Below are positions 24,303 to 31,898 of a DNA stretch of 43,531 nt, in pieces. This DNA is from Prevotella sp. Its GTDB lineage: Bacteria; Bacteroidota; Bacteroidia; Bacteroidales; Bacteroidaceae. The position numbers and the translations under genes were made by a program. The stretch covers positions 1-43,531 of the forward strand of contig JAFLSG010000016.1 in the NCBI GenBank assembly GCA_022511065.1, given 5' to 3'. How positions within the stretch are numbered: position 1 is the stretch's first letter; every line of letters starts with the position of its first letter. The notes under the pieces are model-generated. The model ran no database searches, was not told where the DNA came from, and saw only the letters and a program-made list of their open reading frames with translations.

Positions 24303-24310
24303 TATATTTG
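24303..24310 (+). promoter_or_regulatory. -7 box TATATTTG for the HIT-DUF1015 unit
   Basis: TATATTTGCAG lies 33 bases before the HIT start, divergent from the GH5 promoter. The identical -7 octamer is used in both directions. Confidence 0.6.
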
Positions 24311-24343
24311 CAGAAGATTATTAACCAAAGAACAAGAGGAATT

Positions 24344-24769
24344 ATGCAAAGTGATCCAAAGCAGTGTCTGTACTGCACGAACAACGAAACGCTTCACGAT
24401 TTGATGATTGAGATTGCTCCTCTCACCGTCTCTCGCGCGTTTCTTTTTAAGGAACAGACTTACCATGGCCGTTGCCTTGTGGCGTATAAAGACCATGTGA
24501 ACGACCTCAATGAGCTGTTCGACGAGGAGCGTAATGCTTTTATGGCCGATGTTGCACGGGTGACCCGCGCCATGCAGAAGGCTTTCAACCCGGAGAAAAT
24601 CAACTATGGTGCATACAGCGACAAGCTCTCGCACCTGCATTTCCATCTCGCTCCGAAATACGTTGATGGTCCCGACTACGGCGGCACGTTCCAGATGAAC
24701 CCCGGAAAGGTGTATCTGAGCGATGCGGAATATCAGGAATTGATCGATAAAATTAAAGAAAATCTGTAA
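24344..24769 (+). CDS. HIT-family nucleotide-binding protein
   Basis: A 141-residue member of the histidine-triad superfamily, which hydrolyse or transfer nucleoside phosphates (Hint- or Fhit-like). The triad SHLHFHLAP carries His97, His99 and His101, with the last as nucleophile. An N-terminal CLYC pair (Cys8, Cys11) could help bind zinc. Unlike classic Hint proteins the segment after the triad is long and ends with the KVYLSDAEYQELIDKI helix. ATG 24344 follows an AAGAGGA ribosome site and the -7 box at 24303-24310. It lies five bases before the DUF1015 gene. The physiological substrate is not known. Confidence 0.9.
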   Translation: MQSDPKQCLYCTNNETLHDLMIEIAPLTVSRAFLFKEQTYHGRCLVAYKDHVNDLNELFDEERNAFMADVARVTRAMQKAFNPEKINYGAYSDKLSHLHFHLAPKYVDGPDYGGTFQMNPGKVYLSDAEYQELIDKIKENL

Positions 24770-24774
24770 TATTT

Positions 24775-26022
24775 ATGGCAATTATCAAACCATTTAAGGG
24801 AATACGCCCACCGAAAGAACTGGTGGAGCAGGTGGAGAGCAGACCTTACGACGTGCTGAATTCCGAGGAGGCACGCGAGGAAGCGGGCGATAACGAGAAG
24901 AGTCTTTATCACATCATCAAGCCAGAGATTGACTTCCCCGTCGGCACTTCGGAGTATGATCCGAAAGTGTATGAGCGTGCGGCAGAGAATTTCCGCAAGT
25001 TCCAAGAGAAGGGCTGGTTGGTGCAGGATGCACAGGAACACTACTACATCTATGCCCAGACGATGAACGGAAAGACGCAGTACGGTCTTGTGGTCGGTGC
25101 CTATGTGGATGACTACATGAAGGGAAACATCAAGAAGCATGAGCTGACCCGCCGTGACAAGGAGGAAGATCGTATGAAACATGTCCGCGTGAATGACGCG
25201 AACATCGAGCCTGTATTCTTTGCTTATCCCGACAATGAGGTGCTTGACAAACTCATCATGCGCTATGCACAGACCACTCCAGAGTACGATTTCATCGCGC
25301 CTATCGACGGTTTCCGCCATCAGTTCTGGGTTATCAGCGATGCACAGGATATGCAGATAATTACCGATGAATTCGGCAAAATGCCTTCATTGTATATTGC
25401 CGATGGCCATCATCGCAGTGCAGCCGCAGCGCTTGTCGGTGCGGAGAAACAGCAGCAGAACCCAAATCACAAAGGTACGGAGGAATATAACTATTTCATG
25501 GCAGTCTGCTTCCAGGCAAGTCAGCTGACGATTCTCGACTACAATCGTGTGGTAAAAGACCTGAACGGACTCTCTTCCGAGGAGTTCCTTACTGCCTTGA
25601 AGAAGAATTTCACCGTGGAAGACAAGGGTACGGAGATTTACAAGCCTGCTCGTCTGCATGAGTTCTCGCTCTATCTTGACGGCCATTGGTACAGTCTTGT
25701 TGCCAAAGAAGGAACGTATGATGACACCGACCCGATCGGCGTACTTGATGTTGATATATCAAGTCGCCTTATTCTCGATGAAATCTCGGATATTAAAGAC
25801 CTCCGTTCTTCAAAGCGGATTGATTTCGTGGGCGGTCTTCGCGGACTTGGCGAACTGAAGAAGCGCGTGGATAGCGGCGAGATGCGGATGGCGTTGGCGC
25901 TTTATCCCGTCAGCATGCAGCAAATCATGGACATCGCCGACAGCGGGAAAATCATGCCGCCGAAGGCTACGTGGTTTGAGCCGAAGTTGCGCTCTGGTCT
26001 CGTCATCCACAAACTAAGTTAA
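24775..26022 (+). CDS. DUF1015 family protein
   Basis: A 415-residue cytoplasmic protein of the widespread but poorly understood DUF1015 family. It opens with the family's typical IIKPFKGIRPPKELVEQV and RPYDVLN, contains LYIADGHHRSAAA (a conserved His-rich motif that could bind metal or phosphate), YNRVVKDL and the C-terminal MPPKATWFEPKLRSGLVI. The family is often found next to serA/serC, which suggests a link to serine or phosphoserine metabolism; a serine kinase activity has been reported for an archaeal relative, as far as I recall, but the assignment here is inference. It lies five bases after the HIT gene and ends at a terminator. Confidence 0.92.
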   Translation: MAIIKPFKGIRPPKELVEQVESRPYDVLNSEEAREEAGDNEKSLYHIIKPEIDFPVGTSEYDPKVYERAAENFRKFQEKGWLVQDAQEHYYIYAQTMNGKTQYGLVVGAYVDDYMKGNIKKHELTRRDKEEDRMKHVRVNDANIEPVFFAYPDNEVLDKLIMRYAQTTPEYDFIAPIDGFRHQFWVISDAQDMQIITDEFGKMPSLYIADGHHRSAAAALVGAEKQQQNPNHKGTEEYNYFMAVCFQASQLTILDYNRVVKDLNGLSSEEFLTALKKNFTVEDKGTEIYKPARLHEFSLYLDGHWYSLVAKEGTYDDTDPIGVLDVDISSRLILDEISDIKDLRSSKRIDFVGGLRGLGELKKRVDSGEMRMALALYPVSMQQIMDIADSGKIMPPKATWFEPKLRSGLVIHKLS

Positions 26023-26041
26023 TGGAAGATGACCAAAAGGA

Positions 26042-26071
26042 AAGCGGCTTGTCATTTCTGGCAAGCCGCTT
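26042..26071 (+). terminator. terminator hairpin after the DUF1015 gene
   Basis: AAGCGGCTTG (26042-26051) pairs perfectly with CAAGCCGCTT (26062-26071), followed by CGCATTT. It starts 19 bases after the DUF1015 stop. Confidence 0.75.
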
Positions 26072-26109
26072 CGCATTTAGAAAAGTTTTGCATTTATGAG
26101 AGTTTTTTG

Positions 26110-26197
26110 CGGAAGGTGAGGGATTCAAACCCCCGATACCCGAAGAGGGTATACCGGATTTCGAGTCCAGCGCGATCGATCACTCTGCCAACCTTCC
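26110..26197 (-). tRNA. tRNA-Ser(CGA)
   Basis: On the minus strand the acceptor GGAAGGT pairs with ACCTTCC. The anticodon stem CTGGA/TCCGG holds the loop CTCGAAA, anticodon CGA (plus-strand 26161-26163). A long variable arm (TACCCTCTTCGGGTA) marks a class II serine tRNA, and the T arm carries GTTTGAATC. The 3' CCA is not encoded. It lies downstream of the IMPACT-family gene on the same strand but has its own promoter. Confidence 0.96.
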
Positions 26198-26210
26198 TCT
26201 TTCTGAGCTG

Positions 26211-26218
26211 CAAAGGTA
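26211..26218 (-). promoter_or_regulatory. -7 box TACCTTTG for tRNA-Ser
   Basis: Minus-strand TACCTTTGCAG ends 13 bases before the tRNA 5' end, the right distance for a short leader. It indicates independent transcription of the tRNA. Confidence 0.6.
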
Positions 26219-26242
26219 ACACATTTCCCTGAAATCACCAAA

Positions 26243-26827
26243 TTATTCAAAGGAAAGTTTCTCTAATTTCGACCTTAACCGCTCTGCCTCGCTCTTGCGA
26301 ATACCCAGCTTAATCGCGCAGGTATTCCCGTAAGTCTGGCTGACAATCCGAGGCTGCATTTCCTTCACGATGCGCATTACATCGTTCATCATCGGGTAGG
26401 CAAAGGAATAACTGATGACTTCCTCTACCTGCCTAATCTCCGTTTCCGAGTTTGCAAGGGCATCCGCCGCCGCTTCGCGGTAGGCGATGATAAGTCCGCT
26501 CGTACCGAGATTCACGCCACCATAATACCTTACCACCACGACAAGCACATCGGTCAGTTCCTGTGAATTGATTTGTCCGAGAATCGGTTTGCCCGCCGTG
26601 GAGCTTGGTTCGCCGTCGTCATTAGCGCGGAACTCCACCCGCTCCGCACCGAGCATATAGGCGTAGCAGACATGCCGTGCATCGTAATACTTCTTGCGGT
26701 AGTCCGCAAGAATTTTCTTGATTTCATCGATGCTTTCGACATGATGAGCGAAGGCGAGGAACTTGCTCCGCTTTTCGGTGTAGTATCCCTCGCCTTCGGT
26801 CTTTATCGTCTTGTACTCGTCAATCAT
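26243..26827 (-). CDS. IMPACT/YigZ family protein
   Basis: A 194-residue cytoplasmic protein of the YigZ/IMPACT (UPF0029) family. The N-terminal domain (about 1-120) contains the signature RANDDGEPSSTAGKPIL and the VVVVRYYGGVNLGTSGL segment. A small ferredoxin-like C-terminal domain (DUF1949-type) covers about 130-190. Eukaryotic IMPACT regulates the kinase GCN2; the bacterial role is unclear, possibly linked to ribosome or RNA binding. ATG 26827 lies one base after the carB stop, so translation is probably coupled to carB; a longer start would overlap carB. Confidence 0.92.
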   Translation of the reverse strand: MIDEYKTIKTEGEGYYTEKRSKFLAFAHHVESIDEIKKILADYRKKYYDARHVCYAYMLGAERVEFRANDDGEPSSTAGKPILGQINSQELTDVLVVVVRYYGGVNLGTSGLIIAYREAAADALANSETEIRQVEEVISYSFAYPMMNDVMRIVKEMQPRIVSQTYGNTCAIKLGIRKSEAERLRSKLEKLSFE

Positions 26828-26828
26828 C

Positions 26829-29800
26829 TCAAGCGTTGTATTCCTGCCAACTCTTAATCTTGACATCCTCCAGTTTCAGCGCGGTGAACGCTTCGATGAA
26901 GGCTTTCGCCAAGCGGACATTTGTCATCAGCGGGATGTTATGGTCAATAGCACCACGACGAATCTTATAGCCATTGGTCAGCTCACGGCTCGTATGGTTC
27001 TTGGGCACGTTGATGACCAAACCTACTTTATGTTCCGAGATGAGGCTCATCACATTATTATGCTCGCCCTCTTCATCGGGCCATGCAACGGAAATCGCCT
27101 TGATTCCATTCTCATTAAAGAACTTTGCAGTCCCGGCGGTGGCGTAAATCTCATAGCCTTTCTTGGCGAGTTGCTGTGCCGGCTCAAGCAAGGACACCTT
27201 TCCTTTTGCTCCTCCAGAGGAGATGAGCACTGCTTTTTCCGGTATAGAATAACCCGTTGCAATCAAGGCATTTAGCATTGCCTCGCTCAAGTCATCACCC
27301 AAGCAGCCTACTTCACCCGTAGAACTCATGTCAACGCCCAGTACCGGATCGGCATTTTGCAGACGGGCGAAGGAGAATTGCGAAGCCTTCACACCGATGC
27401 GGTCAATATCAAACTCGCTCTTATCAGGCTTCTGATACGGTGCATCGAGCATGATTTTCGTAGCTGTCTCAATGAAGTTGCGCTTCAGAATTTTTGAAAC
27501 GAATGGGAACGAGCGGGAGGCACGAAGGTTGCACTCGATGACTTTCACCTCGCGGTTCTTTGCCAAGAACTGGATATTGAAAGGACCAGAGATATTCAGT
27601 TCCTTCGCAATCTTGCGGGCAATCTTCTTAATCTGACGGATGGTCGAGAAGTAAATGTTCTGCGCGGGAAACACCATCGTGGCATCGCCGGAGTGAACGC
27701 CGGCATATTCCACGTGCTCCGAAATGGCATATTCCACCACTTCGCCTTTATCCGCCACGGCATCGAACTCGATTTCCTTGGTCTCTTGCATGAACTGGCT
27801 CACCACGACGGGGAACTCTTTCGACACTTCGGTAGCCATATTCAGGAAACGATGCAGCTCCTCGTCATCGTAGCAGACATTCATGGCTGCGCCGGAAAGC
27901 ACGTAAGAAGGACGAACAAGCACGGGATAGCCCACCTTATTCACAAACTCTTTCACATCCTCGAAGCTCGTCAGTGCGCGCCATGCCGGCTGGTCGATGC
28001 CGAGTTTATCGAGCATGGCAGAGAACTTGTCGCGGTTTTCTGCACGGTCGATATCCACAGGCGAGGTGCCTAACACAGGCACTCCCTGACGATGGAGCTT
28101 CATGGCGAGGTTGTTAGGTATCTGACCGCCGACGGATACAATCACACCGCGCGGCTGCTCAAGCTCAATCACGTCGAGCACACGCTCCAATGACAGTTCG
28201 TCGAAGTACAGGCGGTCGCACATATCATAGTCGGTGCTGACCGTCTCCGGGTTGTAATTGATCATGATGCTCTTATAACCCAACTTGCGTGCCGTGTTAA
28301 TTGCATTCACGGAACACCAGTCGAATTCAACGGAACTACCTATACGATAAGCACCTGAACCTAAGACAACTACGGATTTATCGTTACTGTAATAGTTGAT
28401 ATCGTGTGCAGCCTTGTAGTCTTCACCCTCCGGGTTGCCGAATGCTGGCGTGTGCGTGTAGGTGAAATACAGGTAATTCGTCAGCTCTGGATGCTCGGAA
28501 GCCACGGTAGGAATGCGCTTTACCGACGGCAGCACGCCTCTTTGCTTGCGGTATTTGCGCACTTCCAAGTTCTCTTTCTCCATATTCGTCGATTGCGACT
28601 TCAGCACAAAGCGCGCAATCTGGAAGTCACTGAAGCCGCAGCGCTTCACTTCTAAAAGCAAAGCATCAGGCAATTCTTTCAACTTATTGTATTTCAGCAA
28701 CTCATGCTTCAAATCAACGATGTGCTTCAGACGCTCCAAGAACCATACATCAATCTTGGTAAGCTCCTCGATGCGCTCAATAGAATAACCTTCTTCAAGT
28801 GCCTGAGCAATGGCAAAGATGCGCAAGTCTGTCGGGTTGGCGAGTTCTTCGTCGAGGTTGTCAAACCGCGTATGGTCGTTGCCCACGAAGCCGTGCATCC
28901 CTTGTCCTATCATACGCAGGCCTTTCTGAATCATCTCCTCGAAGGAACGGCCGATGCTCATGATTTCTCCGACCGATTTCATCGACGAACCAATAAGTCT
29001 CGATACACCCGCGAACTTCGTCAAGTCCCAGCGCGGAATCTTACAAATCATATAGTCAAGCTGTGGCGCAACGTAGGCAGAACTCGTGGTTCCCATCTCT
29101 CCGATTTGGTCAAGCGTGTAGCCAAGTGCTATCTTGGCAGCCACGAAAGCAAGGGGATAGCCCGTTGCCTTACTTGCCAAGGCAGAGGAACGGCTCAGGC
29201 GAGCATTGATTTCGATGATGCGGTAGTCGTTGGTCACGGCGTTGAACGCAAACTGAATGTTGCACTCTCCGACGATACCTAAGTGCTTCACGCACTTGAT
29301 GGTAATCTCTTGCAGCATCTTCACCTGCTCCTCGGTCAGCGAGCAGGTCGGGGCAACCACGATACTCTCGCCCGTATGGATGCCGAGCGGGTCGAAGTTC
29401 TCCATTGAAGCCACGGTGAAACAACGGTCGTTGGCATCGCGGATGCACTCGAATTCTATCTCCTTCCAGCCCTTCAGCGACTCTTCCACGAGAATCTGCG
29501 GGGCAAAAGTGAAGGCACTTTCCGCTAATTCTATAAATGTCTTTTCGTCGGGACAGATGCCAGAGCCGAGTCCGCCCAATGCGTAGGCGGAGCGAATCAT
29601 GATGGGGAAACCGATTTCATGGGCGGCTTTCAGCGCGTCTTCCATCGACTCCACGGCGTGGCTCACGGGCACTTTCAGATTGACCTCACCGAGTTTCTTC
29701 ACGAAAAGGTCACGGTCTTCCGTGTTCATAATGGCCTCCACCGACGTGCCAAGCACCTCCACGCCATACTCTTTCAGCGTACCGTTCAGGTGCAGTTCTG

Positions 29801-30092
29801 TACCGCAGTTCAGCGCGGTCTGTCCTCCAAAGGCGAGCAGGATGCCGTCGGGACGCTCCTTCTTGATGATTTCCGTCACGAAGTGTGTGTTCACCGGCTG
29901 GAAATACACTTTATCCGCGATACCCTCCGAGGTCTGGATGGTGGCGATGTTGGGATTGACGAGCACCGACGAGATGCCTTCCTCGCGGAGCGCTTTAAGC
30001 GCCTGAGAGCCGGAATAGTCGAACTCTCCCGCTTGTCCGATTTTCAAAGCGCCCGAGCCGAGCACGAGCACCTTCTTCAATTCTTTCTTCAT
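26829..30092 (-). CDS. carB: carbamoyl-phosphate synthase large subunit
   Basis: It makes carbamoyl phosphate from bicarbonate, ammonia (delivered by the small subunit) and two ATP, feeding pyrimidine and arginine synthesis. The 1087-residue protein starts KVLVLGSGALKIGQAGEFDY. It has two ATP-grasp halves, the first with MIRSAYALGGLGSG and the second with LVRPSYVLSGAAMNV. An oligomerisation region lies between them, and a C-terminal MGS-like allosteric domain covers about the last 140 residues, ending near KIKSWQEYNA. The small subunit gene carA is not in the window, and the neighbours are not pyrimidine genes. Promoter at 30123-30130. Confidence 0.97.
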   Translation of the reverse strand: MKKELKKVLVLGSGALKIGQAGEFDYSGSQALKALREEGISSVLVNPNIATIQTSEGIADKVYFQPVNTHFVTEIIKKERPDGILLAFGGQTALNCGTELHLNGTLKEYGVEVLGTSVEAIMNTEDRDLFVKKLGEVNLKVPVSHAVESMEDALKAAHEIGFPIMIRSAYALGGLGSGICPDEKTFIELAESAFTFAPQILVEESLKGWKEIEFECIRDANDRCFTVASMENFDPLGIHTGESIVVAPTCSLTEEQVKMLQEITIKCVKHLGIVGECNIQFAFNAVTNDYRIIEINARLSRSSALASKATGYPLAFVAAKIALGYTLDQIGEMGTTSSAYVAPQLDYMICKIPRWDLTKFAGVSRLIGSSMKSVGEIMSIGRSFEEMIQKGLRMIGQGMHGFVGNDHTRFDNLDEELANPTDLRIFAIAQALEEGYSIERIEELTKIDVWFLERLKHIVDLKHELLKYNKLKELPDALLLEVKRCGFSDFQIARFVLKSQSTNMEKENLEVRKYRKQRGVLPSVKRIPTVASEHPELTNYLYFTYTHTPAFGNPEGEDYKAAHDINYYSNDKSVVVLGSGAYRIGSSVEFDWCSVNAINTARKLGYKSIMINYNPETVSTDYDMCDRLYFDELSLERVLDVIELEQPRGVIVSVGGQIPNNLAMKLHRQGVPVLGTSPVDIDRAENRDKFSAMLDKLGIDQPAWRALTSFEDVKEFVNKVGYPVLVRPSYVLSGAAMNVCYDDEELHRFLNMATEVSKEFPVVVSQFMQETKEIEFDAVADKGEVVEYAISEHVEYAGVHSGDATMVFPAQNIYFSTIRQIKKIARKIAKELNISGPFNIQFLAKNREVKVIECNLRASRSFPFVSKILKRNFIETATKIMLDAPYQKPDKSEFDIDRIGVKASQFSFARLQNADPVLGVDMSSTGEVGCLGDDLSEAMLNALIATGYSIPEKAVLISSGGAKGKVSLLEPAQQLAKKGYEIYATAGTAKFFNENGIKAISVAWPDEEGEHNNVMSLISEHKVGLVINVPKNHTSRELTNGYKIRRGAIDHNIPLMTNVRLAKAFIEAFTALKLEDVKIKSWQEYNA

Positions 30093-30122
30093 ATTGCGTT
30101 GCTATTTTGGTTGTTCACGTTG

Positions 30123-30130
30123 CAAAGATA
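30123..30130 (-). promoter_or_regulatory. -7 box TATCTTTG for carB
   Basis: Minus-strand TATCTTTGCAACG, with TTG (plus-strand CAA at 30151-30153) 20 bases upstream and the start 31 bases downstream. Array B begins about 70 bases further upstream of this promoter. Confidence 0.65.
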
Positions 30131-30220
30131 CGAATTTATTCTGATACTTTCAAGGATTGTTGCGTCTTTGGTGAGATAATTTTAACCGGGTGCTTTTCGG
30201 GGGCAAATTACAACGGTTTT

Positions 30221-30308
30221 GTTTGGAGGCTGAATTCGCACCGTTTGAAGCCTCCAAACGGGTTGAATTCAGCCTCCAAACGACCCGAATTCAGCCTTCA
30301 AACAAAAT
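30221..30308. repeat. array B: four units at an exact 22-base period, same half-sites as array A
   Basis: Units start at 30221, 30243, 30265 and 30287. The 17-base cores are GTTTGGAG-G-CTGAATTC, GTTTGAAG-C-CTCCAAAC, GAATTCAG-C-CTCCAAAC and GAATTCAG-C-CTTCAAAC. The five-base spacers are GCACC, GGGTT, GACCC and AAAAT. The first core is identical to the second core of array A, and the third is its exact reverse complement. The array begins about 34 bases beyond the mtgA stop and lies upstream of the carB promoter. It is non-coding. Confidence 0.9.
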
Positions 30309-30341
30309 GAACCAAATTTTCAAGGAAAAAGCAGATGCCCT

Positions 30342-31061
30342 TCACTTCTTGCGCACATCTTCTCCCTCCTTCGGAAAGGCAGGCACGAACTTCATTTCAT
30401 GCTCAATGCGCGACTGTCGTTTGAGTATGTAGGCAGAGGGATTCTTGCTTGAGAATTTACGGGGATTGGGCAAAGTGGCGGCAATCAATGCACATTGCGA
30501 CACGGAAAGATGTTCGGCATCGGTATGGAAATGCGCCTCGGCAACGGCCTCGGCTCCATAGATGCCCTCGCCCATTTCAATGGAATTGAGATAGACCTCC
30601 ATGATGCGCTGCTTCGGCCAGAAGAGTTCTATCATGGCGGTGAAATAGACCTCGAAGCCCTTGCGAACCCACGAGCGGCCTGGCCAGAGAAATACATTCT
30701 TGGCAGTCTGCTGACTGATAGTAGAAGCACCGAGCTTGCGCTTCTCGGGATGCTCGCGGTTGCGGCGGGCGGCAGACTCTATCGCCTTGTAGTCAAAGCC
30801 GTGGTGCTTGAGGAAGTTGGCATCCTCGCTCGCCATGACTGCAACGGGAAGATGCGGGGATACGCGCTCCAAAGGCACCCAATGGTGACTCAGGCGCAAC
30901 TCCCTACCCTCGCTCACCTGCTGATAGCAGCGGATGAACATGAGGGGCGTGAAATAGACAGGGATGAAACGAAGCGCCACCACCGCAAGGATGGTGGAGC
31001 AGAAAAATGCTACCAACGTCCAGCGTATGGCGGCGCGTAGTTTCCGTAAGATGAAGTGCAT
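30342..31061 (-). CDS. mtgA: monofunctional peptidoglycan glycosyltransferase
   Basis: It polymerises lipid II into glycan strands at the outer face of the inner membrane. The 239-residue GT51 protein has an N-terminal membrane helix (about 13-35), then the family motifs: ASEDANFLKHHGFD with catalytic Glu79, GASTISQQTAKNVFL, KQRIMEVYLNSIEMG and ALIAATLPNPRKF. No transpeptidase domain is present. The start shares one base with the stop of the OmpA-like gene (TGATG), so the pair is translationally coupled and probably driven from the promoter at 31806-31813. No hairpin terminator follows; array B takes that position. Confidence 0.95.
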   Translation of the reverse strand: MHFILRKLRAAIRWTLVAFFCSTILAVVALRFIPVYFTPLMFIRCYQQVSEGRELRLSHHWVPLERVSPHLPVAVMASEDANFLKHHGFDYKAIESAARRNREHPEKRKLGASTISQQTAKNVFLWPGRSWVRKGFEVYFTAMIELFWPKQRIMEVYLNSIEMGEGIYGAEAVAEAHFHTDAEHLSVSQCALIAATLPNPRKFSSKNPSAYILKRQSRIEHEMKFVPAFPKEGEDVRKK

Positions 31062-31765
31062 CAGTTGGCTGCCTCGGCGTTAGCCTCGTTAATCATCTTC
31101 TCAGATGCATAGAGATATACCTCCACGCGGCGGTTCTGTGCCTTACCGGCAGCAGTAGAGTTGTCAGCCACGGGGTTGGACTCGCCGTAACCCATTGTAC
31201 TGCGAATCTGCGTATTAGCCACACCCTGCGTGAGGAGGAACATGGTAACGGCCTGTGCGCGATCCTGCGACAGCTGGAGATTCTTCTGCACGCTCTGCTC
31301 TGCGGTGCTACCTTTCCAAGGATCGTTGTCGGTATAGCCCTGAACAGCCACGTCACAATCGGCGTTGCCCTTCAGCACATTGGCAAGCTGGAACAGTGAG
31401 GTCTGAGCGGCGGAAGTAAGGTTTGCCTTACCAGACTCAAAGAGAATACCACCTGCGAAGGTCACCTTCACGGCATCAAGACCATTGGCATCAGTCACAG
31501 TCTCAACCTGAGCGTTAGCTACGGCCTCTGCTTCCTTCTTCGCCTTATCCATCTTATGGCCGATGATGGCACCCGTACCTGCACCTACGGCAGTACCTAC
31601 GGCTGCGCCGACAGCGGTATTACCTGCAATCTTACCCACGATAGCACCGAGAACGGCGCCGCCACCTGCACCGATGGCCGTACCTTTTGCTGTGTTACTT
31701 ACGTTGCATCCTGCCAGAACCAGCACTGCACAAAGTGCTGCGGCAATAGTTTTCATTTTTTTCAT
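31061..31765 (-). CDS. OmpA-family lipoprotein with glycine-zipper segment
   Basis: A 234-residue predicted outer-membrane lipoprotein with lipobox LAGC (Cys20). A glycine-zipper stretch (about 28-70, repeats of GAxxG and GTAVGA) could insert in or span the membrane. The C-terminal OmpA-like domain (about 105-225) binds peptidoglycan, with the conserved VQGYTDN, LSQDRAQAV and NRRVEVYL segments. The layout is like Escherichia coli YiaD. It is coupled to mtgA, which fits a role at the cell wall. The start could be the internal ATG four codons in. Confidence 0.93.
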   Translation of the reverse strand: MKKMKTIAAALCAVLVLAGCNVSNTAKGTAIGAGGGAVLGAIVGKIAGNTAVGAAVGTAVGAGTGAIIGHKMDKAKKEAEAVANAQVETVTDANGLDAVKVTFAGGILFESGKANLTSAAQTSLFQLANVLKGNADCDVAVQGYTDNDPWKGSTAEQSVQKNLQLSQDRAQAVTMFLLTQGVANTQIRSTMGYGESNPVADNSTAAGKAQNRRVEVYLYASEKMINEANAEAAN

Positions 31766-31805
31766 ATCAGTTATAAGTTTATTGTTAAAACGGTTATATC
31801 GGCTG

Positions 31806-31813
31806 CAAAGGTA
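31806..31813 (-). promoter_or_regulatory. -7 box TACCTTTG for the OmpA-like-mtgA unit
   Basis: Minus-strand TACCTTTGCAGCC, about 40 bases before the start codon; divergent from the proS promoter. Confidence 0.6.
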
Positions 31814-31858
31814 CGAAATTTATTCATAATAATATATAGGTGTTTCGCATTTTTTATG

Positions 31859-31866
31859 TAATTTTG
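31859..31866 (+). promoter_or_regulatory. -7 box TAATTTTG for proS
   Basis: TAATTTTGCACG lies 32 bases before the proS start. The -33 region is A/T-rich without a clear TTTG at the usual distance. Confidence 0.55.
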
Positions 31867-31898
31867 CACGCTGAAAATCAGAACAAGAGACAAGTACA

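Noticed and set aside
30190..30432. Open frame over array B
   Set aside because: It translates the repeat units and runs into the mtgA end on the opposite strand; no promoter or ribosome site and no protein-like composition.
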